Source: an uncultured Prevotella sp.
GTDB taxonomy: Bacteria > Bacteroidota > Bacteroidia > Bacteroidales > Bacteroidaceae
Length of the DNA: 10,616 bases
Direction: 5' to 3'
NCBI GenBank assembly: GCA_946055365.1
Contig: CAMGFM010000026.1
Coordinates: 1 to 10,616, forward strand
Below are positions 6,450 through 10,616 of the stretch, piece after piece (within the stretch, counting starts at the first letter, position 1; each line of letters starts with the position of its first letter). The translations under genes and the position numbers were made by a program. The notes under the pieces were generated by a model. That model was not told where the DNA came from. It was given only the letters and a program-made list of their open reading frames with translations, and ran no database searches.

Positions 6450-7376
6450 ATGTACTACATCATCTACCCATTGTTCTATGCCCTGTCGCTGTTGCCGTTG
6501 CGCATACTGTATGTGCTGAGCGACTGCGGGGCTATGCTGCTCTACCATATAATACGCTACCGAAGACGCATAGTGCGCAAAAACCTTGCCGCCGCCTTTC
6601 CCGAGAAGAGCGAAGAGGAGAGGGGCGAGATAGAAAGGAAATTCTACCGCTGGTTTTGCGACTATTTCCTCGAGACGGTCAAGCTGCTGAGCATCAGCGA
6701 GGGCGAATTGCGCAAGAGGCTCGAGGTAAGAGGCACGGAGGAAGTGGTACGGTGCTATGCCGAAGGGCAGGACTGTGCCGGCATACTGGGGCATCACTGC
6801 AACTGGGAGTGGCTCTCCTGCACGGGCATAGCACTGCCCGAGGGCAGCAAGATAGGACTTATATACAAGCCGCTGCGCTCAAAGGTGTTTGACAGACTGT
6901 TCCGCAGGATGAGATCGTCGCAGCCTTCGGGCATCGTAGTGGCAAAAAACGACATACTGCGTGAGATGCTCACTCTCAAAAGGCAGGGCGTGCGCCACAT
7001 ATTCGGCTACATCGCCGACCAGGGACCGCGCTGGACCAACATACACCTGTGGCTCAGGTTCCTCAATCAGGACACTCCCGTGTTTACGGGTGCGGAGCGC
7101 ATAATGAAAAAGATGAACAACGCCGTGTTTTTCCTTGAGATGACGAGGCCTGAAAGGGGACGCTACTGTGTCACGTTCCACCTTATGACACGCGATCCCG
7201 CAAGCCTGCCCGAGCATGAGGTCACAAGGCGGTTCTTTGCCTTGCTCGAGGATTCCATACGCAGGCAACCAGAATGTTATCTGTGGAGTCACAACCGATG
7301 GAAGAGGACAAGGGAGGAGTTTGACAGACGCTTCGTGTATGAGCAGGGCAAGGTTATGCCAAGGAAAAAGGACTGA
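6450..7376 (+). CDS. lpxL: Lipid A acyltransferase, LpxL/HtrB family
   Basis: Predicted Kdo-dependent late acyltransferase, 308 aa, anchored in the inner membrane. It would transfer a fatty acyl chain onto a lipid A precursor. An N-terminal hydrophobic segment (about residues 3-35) is followed by basic RYRRRIVRKNL, the usual entry to this family. The catalytic H-x4-D/E motif is H115-H-C-N-W-E120 in LGHHCNWEW; Glu in place of Asp and the NWEW sequence are typical of Bacteroidales members as I recall. YIADQGPRW and FTGAERIMKK further on match conserved LpxL-family blocks, and the C-terminal LWSHNRWK is also a family signature. Length is normal. Being next to an msbA-like gene, a glycosyltransferase and a sugar kinase supports a role in lipid A-core synthesis. 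Chain length, and whether it is LpxL- or LpxM-like, cannot be told. Confidence 0.92.
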   Translation: MYYIIYPLFYALSLLPLRILYVLSDCGAMLLYHIIRYRRRIVRKNLAAAFPEKSEEERGEIERKFYRWFCDYFLETVKLLSISEGELRKRLEVRGTEEVVRCYAEGQDCAGILGHHCNWEWLSCTGIALPEGSKIGLIYKPLRSKVFDRLFRRMRSSQPSGIVVAKNDILREMLTLKRQGVRHIFGYIADQGPRWTNIHLWLRFLNQDTPVFTGAERIMKKMNNAVFFLEMTRPERGRYCVTFHLMTRDPASLPEHEVTRRFFALLEDSIRRQPECYLWSHNRWKRTREEFDRRFVYEQGKVMPRKKD

Positions 7377-7512
7377 CGGCGCGGCAGCACGCCACTTGTC
7401 TCACTTTCTTCTGTCGCATGCCACTTATCAATACACACGCGACCACACCTACAATCACGTTTTCTCATTTACCGCCACACACATTTCTCACACCTGACTA
7501 TTCATTACGCTT
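7377..7512. other. Spacer before the glycosyltransferase
   Basis: This 136-bp spacer has only a 4-bp stem (GGCG...CGCC near 7378-7393) followed by a T/C-rich tract, too weak to call a terminator. No TAnnTTTG is seen. The leader is again rich in CACACA and poor in G. Confidence 0.4.
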
Positions 7513-8664
7513 ATGACAAAGATAGCCTTTGACGCAAAAAGGATGGTAAACAACGCCACGGGACTCGGCAACTATGCTCGCACGCTTGTGGGAGACCTCT
7601 CGAGACTGCTGCCCGACGACTGCGAGATGCTGCTCTATAGCCCCGATGCGAGCAATGACAGACTGCGCACAGCCATACGCGAAGACCATCGCACGAGGCT
7701 CGTCACCCCAATGGGGCATGTCAACGCCCTGCAAAAGGCCCTGTGGAGGTCATGGGGAATAGTAAAGGATCTGCGCAGAGACAACGTGTCGCTCTATCAC
7801 GGCCTGTCGGGAGAGCTGCCATGGGGCATACGTGCCGCAGGACTGCCCTGCGTGGTCACCATACACGACCTTATATTCATGAGACACCCCGAATACTACA
7901 ATCCAATAGACGTTGCCATATACAAAGCCAAGTTTCGCATCGCCTGCCGTGAGGCTTCGAGCATCATAGCCATAAGCAAGCGCACGGCTATGGACATCAT
8001 GGAGCTGGGAGGAGTGACTCCAGACCGCATAGAAGTGATATACCAGAGCTGCGGCAAGAGGTTTGGCAACGTGGTGTCCGAAGAGGCCGTAGCGGCGGCA
8101 CGCCTGCGCCATGGCCTGCCTGCACGCTACGTCCTCAACGTTGGCACCATAGAGGAGCGCAAGAACGTTATGCTCGCCGTAAAGGCCCTCGCCGCACTGC
8201 CACAGGACGTGCATCTCGTGGTGGTGGGCAGACGCACGAGATATACCGACAAGGTGGAGCGATACGCACGCCAACACTCGCTCGACAACCGCCTGCACAT
8301 ACTCTCGGGAGTGGGCGACGGCGACCTGCAAGCCATATACCAGTCGGCGGAGAGTTTCGTCTATCCATCACGCTACGAGGGTTTCGGACTGCCAATAATA
8401 GAGGCCATACAATGCAAGCTGCCCGTGGTGGCATGCACAGGGTCATGTCTCGAGGAGGCGGGCGGACCCGACTGTCTCTATGTGCATCCCGACGACCACG
8501 AGGCTCTGGCCGCAGCCATAGCACAGACACTCAGGGGCGCGCCAAACCGCGACGCGCGCATCATGAAAAGCCGCGAATATGTAAGGCGTTTTGAAAACAA
8601 TGACACGGCAAAAAGGGTCATGGAGACTTACGAGAGGCTGGGCATCATAAACAGCGGGCGTTAG
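7513..8664 (+). CDS. Glycosyltransferase, GT4 family (GT-B fold)
   Basis: Predicted retaining glycosyltransferase, 383 aa, probably cytoplasmic or peripheral to the inner membrane. It would add a sugar from a nucleotide-sugar donor to a growing glycan, here presumably lipid A-core. The N-terminal acceptor domain begins with FDAKRMVNNATGLGNYAR, a form common in GT4 enzymes, and contains the TIHDL and IIAISKRT segments. The donor domain starts near NVGTIEERKN and carries the E-x7-E motif EGFGLPIIE (E289 and E297) preceded by YPSRY. Length is typical. It sits between the lipid A acyltransferase and a lipopolysaccharide-type kinase on the same strand. Acceptor and donor cannot be read from sequence; a role in capsule or O-antigen assembly is the main alternative. 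Confidence 0.9.
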   Translation: MTKIAFDAKRMVNNATGLGNYARTLVGDLSRLLPDDCEMLLYSPDASNDRLRTAIREDHRTRLVTPMGHVNALQKALWRSWGIVKDLRRDNVSLYHGLSGELPWGIRAAGLPCVVTIHDLIFMRHPEYYNPIDVAIYKAKFRIACREASSIIAISKRTAMDIMELGGVTPDRIEVIYQSCGKRFGNVVSEEAVAAARLRHGLPARYVLNVGTIEERKNVMLAVKALAALPQDVHLVVVGRRTRYTDKVERYARQHSLDNRLHILSGVGDGDLQAIYQSAESFVYPSRYEGFGLPIIEAIQCKLPVVACTGSCLEEAGGPDCLYVHPDDHEALAAAIAQTLRGAPNRDARIMKSREYVRRFENNDTAKRVMETYERLGIINSGR

Positions 8665-8799
8665 CAGACGACATAACAAAGCGCACGGGACAGGCAACAC
8701 GGACAAGGAACAAGGCCCGCGTGACATCCTTGACCTGCCGCATGAGCCTTTTTCACTCACACACCGCACAACGCACCACAAACACACCACACCGACAGC
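8665..8799. other. Spacer before the kinase
   Basis: This 135-bp spacer has a possible stem CAAGGA (8704-8709) with TCCTTG (8727-8732), not followed directly by a T-run; a T5 lies about 16 bases later. No promoter was recognised. The final 45 bases before ATG 8800 are almost entirely A and C. Confidence 0.4.
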
Positions 8800-9555
8800 A
8801 TGAGACACATCATCATATCGCCCGACTACGGGCATCTGCGCTACTTCATAGACACCATTCCTGAACGCATGCAACACGAAGGCACCACCATATACGAGGC
8901 ACGCAACCTCATAAAGGTGATGCAGGCTCCCGACGGCACGCTGCTCAACGTGAAAAGATACCGCAGGCCTGCCCTGCCAAACAACATCGTCTACTCCACA
9001 GGCCTAAGAACGCCCAAGGGAATGAGGGCCTACCGCTACCCCACCCTGCTCCTGCACGCAGGCATAGACACTCCCGCACCCGTGGCCTACATAGAAGACC
9101 GCCACTGCGGGCTGCTCGGCATGTCCTATTTCATAAGTTTGCAATGCCCCTACCCCCACCGCCTCTACGAGGTGGCGCAGATGGACGATGCTCAAAGCCT
9201 GCCGCTCGCAAGGGCTTTCGCCACATTCACGGCACACATGCACGACAAGGGTTTCATGCACAAGGACTATTCGCCTGGCAACATACTGTGGCAAAAAGAC
9301 GATGACGGCTCCTACCACTTCTCTCTCGTCGACATCAACCGCATGTACTTCGGCAAGGTGGATATGACAGAGGGATGCAGAAACTTCAGGCGGCTCTGGG
9401 GCAACAAAATGTTCTTTGAGGAGTGTGCCAAAACCTACGCCGCAGCACGAGGAATGGACGAGAAAAAATGTGTGGAGCTGACGCTCGAGGCACGAAAGAA
9501 CTTCTGGACAAGCTATCTCAAACGACATGACGTGGAGTATGAGCCCGACCTGTAA
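8800..9555 (+). CDS. Lipopolysaccharide core sugar kinase (WaaP/KdkA/InaA-like)
   Basis: Small protein-kinase-fold enzyme, 251 aa, predicted to phosphorylate a core sugar such as Kdo or heptose of lipopolysaccharide on the cytoplasmic side of the inner membrane. The catalytic loop is H154-K-D156-Y-S-P-G-N161 (HxDxxxxN), and the metal-binding DFG equivalent is D178-I-N180. The lysine in LNVKRYRRP (K52) is the likely ATP-contacting residue of the N-lobe. No transmembrane segment is seen. It is shorter than the usual ~265 aa of E. coli WaaP but has all catalytic parts. It is the last gene of the envelope cluster and is followed about 115 bp later by a strong terminator. The exact sugar target is unknown. 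A kinase-like protein acting on another small molecule is a less likely alternative. Confidence 0.82.
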   Translation: MRHIIISPDYGHLRYFIDTIPERMQHEGTTIYEARNLIKVMQAPDGTLLNVKRYRRPALPNNIVYSTGLRTPKGMRAYRYPTLLLHAGIDTPAPVAYIEDRHCGLLGMSYFISLQCPYPHRLYEVAQMDDAQSLPLARAFATFTAHMHDKGFMHKDYSPGNILWQKDDDGSYHFSLVDINRMYFGKVDMTEGCRNFRRLWGNKMFFEECAKTYAAARGMDEKKCVELTLEARKNFWTSYLKRHDVEYEPDL

Positions 9556-9670
9556 ATGACACGGCAACCGCCGAAGTGTGCCGCGCCCACTAATAAAAAA
9601 TCTTCACCCTATCATGAGGCACACCACATCCTTTTAACAAGCACTTCTCCCCCACTCCACTACACATATA

Positions 9671-9708
9671 AGCCACATTTGCACACAACGCAAATGTGGC
9701 TTTTCTTG
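9671..9708 (+). terminator. Strong intrinsic terminator ending the envelope cluster
   Basis: AGCCACATTTGC (9671-9682) pairs perfectly with GCAAATGTGGCT (9690-9701) over 12 bp, around a 7-nt loop. The T-rich tail TTTTCTTG overlaps the stem end at 9701. It is the clearest terminator in the window and lies about 115 bp after the kinase stop. Confidence 0.88.
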
Positions 9709-9843
9709 TCTTTGCCCGATACATCCCATGCCACAACGACACGCCAAGGACATGCAGACCTTTGTCTAATGGCTTTGTCCTGCACACATTTATTGAGCAA
9801 TGCCGCCCCTCTCATTTGCAAAGGCGCAACACTTCTATTCACC
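9709..9843. other. Gene-free stretch between terminator and second array
   Basis: Nothing convincing was found here. AGGACA (9747-9752) and TGTCCT (9776-9781) form a spaced inverted repeat. GACCTTTG (9757-9764) is one base off the Bacteroidota -7 consensus but has no credible gene downstream. AAGGCGCAACACTT (9821-9834) may be a decayed unit of the array that follows. Confidence 0.4.
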
Positions 9844-9983
9844 AAGTGCCACTTTACGATTTGCCAAGTGGCACTCTACAAATCTCAAGTGGCACTTTTG
9901 CCATCGAAAAGTGCCACTTTACAAAAAGCAAGTGACCATGCGCCTGTCCACAACTGCCACACGGCATTTTACAAGTGACACGA
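9844..9983. repeat. 43-bp-period palindromic array, copy 2
   Basis: Same unit family as the array near 4200. Starts are at 9844, 9866, 9887, 9909, 9930, 9952 and 9973, with steps of 22, 21, 22, 21, 22, 21 (period 43). The first four are near-perfect: AAGTGCCACTT, AAGTGGCACTC, AAGTGGCACTT, AAGTGCCACTT. The last three are decayed (AAGTGACCATG, AACTGCCACAC, AAGTGACACGA) but stay in phase. The 10-bp linker tacaaatctc/tacaaaaagc also repeats. Consecutive units alternate between CC and GG centres, so neighbours can pair. Function unknown. The array ends 28 bp before the first DnaA box. Confidence 0.8.
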
Positions 9984-10011
9984 GAGAGTTTTCAACAGCA
10001 CATTGCATAAC

Positions 10012-10020
10012 TGTGGATAA
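10012..10020 (-). promoter_or_regulatory. Perfect DnaA box
   Basis: TGTGGATAA on the + strand, the reverse complement of TTATCCACA. It lies within the 13-mer CTGTGGATAACTC (10011-10023), which recurs at 10318 and 10604. Confidence 0.8.
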
Positions 10021-10055
10021 CTCATTTAACTCATTGATTTACACTTTATACATAT

Positions 10056-10068
10056 CAACAAATTGTTG
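10056..10068. repeat. AT-rich palindrome CAACAA-A-TTGTTG
   Basis: Perfect 6-bp arms around one central base, between the first two DnaA-box matches, in the most AT-rich line of the candidate origin. A site for a partner protein or a feature of the unwinding region are both possible; neither is shown. Confidence 0.4.
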
Positions 10069-10102
10069 TTTACATGTGGATATTTGACTGTATGCTCACG
10101 GC

Positions 10103-10123
10103 TTATACACACATTTATCCACA
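10103..10123 (+). promoter_or_regulatory. DnaA box pair
   Basis: TTATACACA (10103-10111) and the perfect TTATCCACA (10115-10123) are direct repeats 12 bp apart start to start. This close spacing on one helical face would favour cooperative DnaA binding. Confidence 0.78.
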
Positions 10124-10318
10124 ACACAGGTCGTTTCCTGTACACAGGCATGACACTTAATATATAACAAAGACTCAGTCTGACTTCCTGAAACACTCAG
10201 AAAGCTCCATGTCAGGCGCATATTAAATAAAAAGAATGTATATACAGGGATTTGTCAAATGCACAGCGCACACCTGTAAAGCGACATTTCACAGGTTATA
10301 AACAATATTGCAAAATAC

Positions 10319-10327
10319 TGTGGATAA
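10319..10327 (-). promoter_or_regulatory. Perfect DnaA box
   Basis: TGTGGATAA on the + strand, within the second copy of CTGTGGATAACTC (10318-10330), 307 bp after the first. Confidence 0.8.
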
Positions 10328-10418
10328 CTCTATAACATACTGAAACAAAACATTATGCTATTAACAAAACCGTGTGAAAATGCGCGCTTATCCACCTCTC
10401 GGCAGCCACGCCTGTCAT

Positions 10419-10438
10419 TTGCCTGTCCACACAGGCAA
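10419..10438. repeat. Inverted repeat TTGCCTGT/ACAGGCAA
   Basis: Perfect 8-bp arms (10419-10426 and 10431-10438) around CCAC. It contains one CCTGT and one ACAGG, the pentamer enriched across this region, and lies between DnaA-box matches. It could be an operator or a small hairpin; no T-run follows. Confidence 0.55.
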
Positions 10439-10604
10439 CAATCCTCACACAAACAGCCTTTCTGATGACGACAGAGAGGCTGGCAACAGGCGGCAAACGA
10501 GGCTTTGCTGTGGCTGTAAAGGCACGACACATACACAAACTCTCGTGTTTGCACGCATACAGGACGCAAACAGCCGTCTTGCGATGCACCACGACACCTA
10601 CACC

Positions 10605-10613
10605 TGTGGATAA
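10605..10613 (-). promoter_or_regulatory. Perfect DnaA box at the window edge
   Basis: TGTGGATAA on the + strand, in the third copy of CTGTGGATAACTC (10604-10616), 286 bp after the second. It shows that the cluster is probably truncated by the window end. Confidence 0.8.
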
Positions 10614-10616
10614 CTC

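Larger units (their letters stand above)
10011..10616. other. oriC: Candidate replication origin (oriC) or DnaA-binding locus
   Basis: This gene-free, low-GC block (about 34% GC over 10021-10380 by hand count, against about 60% in sampled gene lines) holds four perfect TTATCCACA DnaA boxes: 10012-10020 (-), 10115-10123 (+), 10319-10327 (-) and 10605-10613 (-). One-mismatch boxes lie at 10075-10083 (-), 10103-10111 (+, TTATACACA, which fits TTATNCACA) and 10388-10396 (+). About 0.005 perfect 9-mers would be expected by chance in 606 bp. The AT-rich stretches 10021-10080, 10157-10170 and 10220-10245 are possible unwinding elements. The cluster touches the window edge and probably continues. Alternatives are a datA-like titration site or the control region of a DnaA-regulated gene to the right. 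Essential genes to the left would face the fork head-on, a point against. Confidence 0.65.

Noticed and set aside
7378..7393. GGCG...CGCC stem as a terminator after the acyltransferase
   Set aside because: Only four pairs and an interrupted T/C tract; far weaker than the clear terminator at 9671.
9757..9764. GACCTTTG as a promoter
   Set aside because: It has one mismatch to TAnnTTTG in the important TA, no -33 element, and no gene downstream on that strand within the window.
9556..10087. Overlapping short open frames (140, 79 and 95 codons) after the kinase
   Set aside because: They run through the terminator, the palindromic array or the DnaA boxes, have low-complexity translations and show no family resemblance.
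10330..10613. 79-codon open frames on both strands near the right edge
   Set aside because: Compositionally odd translations with no domain, overlapping the DnaA-box cluster and inverted repeats; no leader or promoter supports them.
1..10616. tRNA or rRNA genes, transposases, integrases, attachment sites
   Set aside because: I looked for cloverleaf-like stems, rRNA segments and mobile-element proteins and saw none.

Overview
The window looks like chromosomal DNA of a Bacteroidota member, most likely order Bacteroidales and Prevotella-like. The genus is a guess. Supporting points are a Bacteroidota-type -7 promoter element (TAccTTTG), A/C-rich start-codon leaders with no Shine-Dalgarno sequence, heavy ATA/AGG codon use in fairly GC-rich genes, and protein variants known from this phylum (KMGKS in CysRS, a sirtuin without zinc cysteines). 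All eight credible genes lie on the + strand.

Layout. Positions 1-2655 hold the 3' part of cysS, a Sir2-family deacylase and, overlapping it by 13 nt, a small SpoU/TrmH RNA methyltransferase. miaB, a tRNA methylthiotransferase, follows at 2795-4123. Three of these four genes act on tRNA or other RNA. A 416-bp regulatory gap (4124-4539) contains a 43-bp-period palindromic array, several hairpins and a promoter whose -7 box sits inside a dyad. Positions 4540-9555 hold an envelope cluster: MsbA-like lipid A-core flippase, LpxL/HtrB-like acyltransferase, GT4 glycosyltransferase and WaaP/InaA-like kinase. Together they would acylate, sugar-decorate, phosphorylate and export lipid A-core. A strong intrinsic terminator (9671-9708) closes the cluster.

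The last ~900 bp have no credible gene. They hold a second 43-bp-period array of the same palindrome family (about 9844-9983), then a low-GC region (about 34% GC over 10021-10380 by hand count) with four perfect DnaA boxes (TTATCCACA), three near-matches and an excess of ACAGG/CCTGT pentamers. This is a strong candidate for the replication origin (oriC) or another DnaA-binding locus, and it appears to continue beyond the right edge.

Most interesting observations: the candidate oriC, and the two matching arrays that bracket the envelope cluster. The arrays show base covariation that preserves the palindromes. The proteins themselves are mostly conventional.
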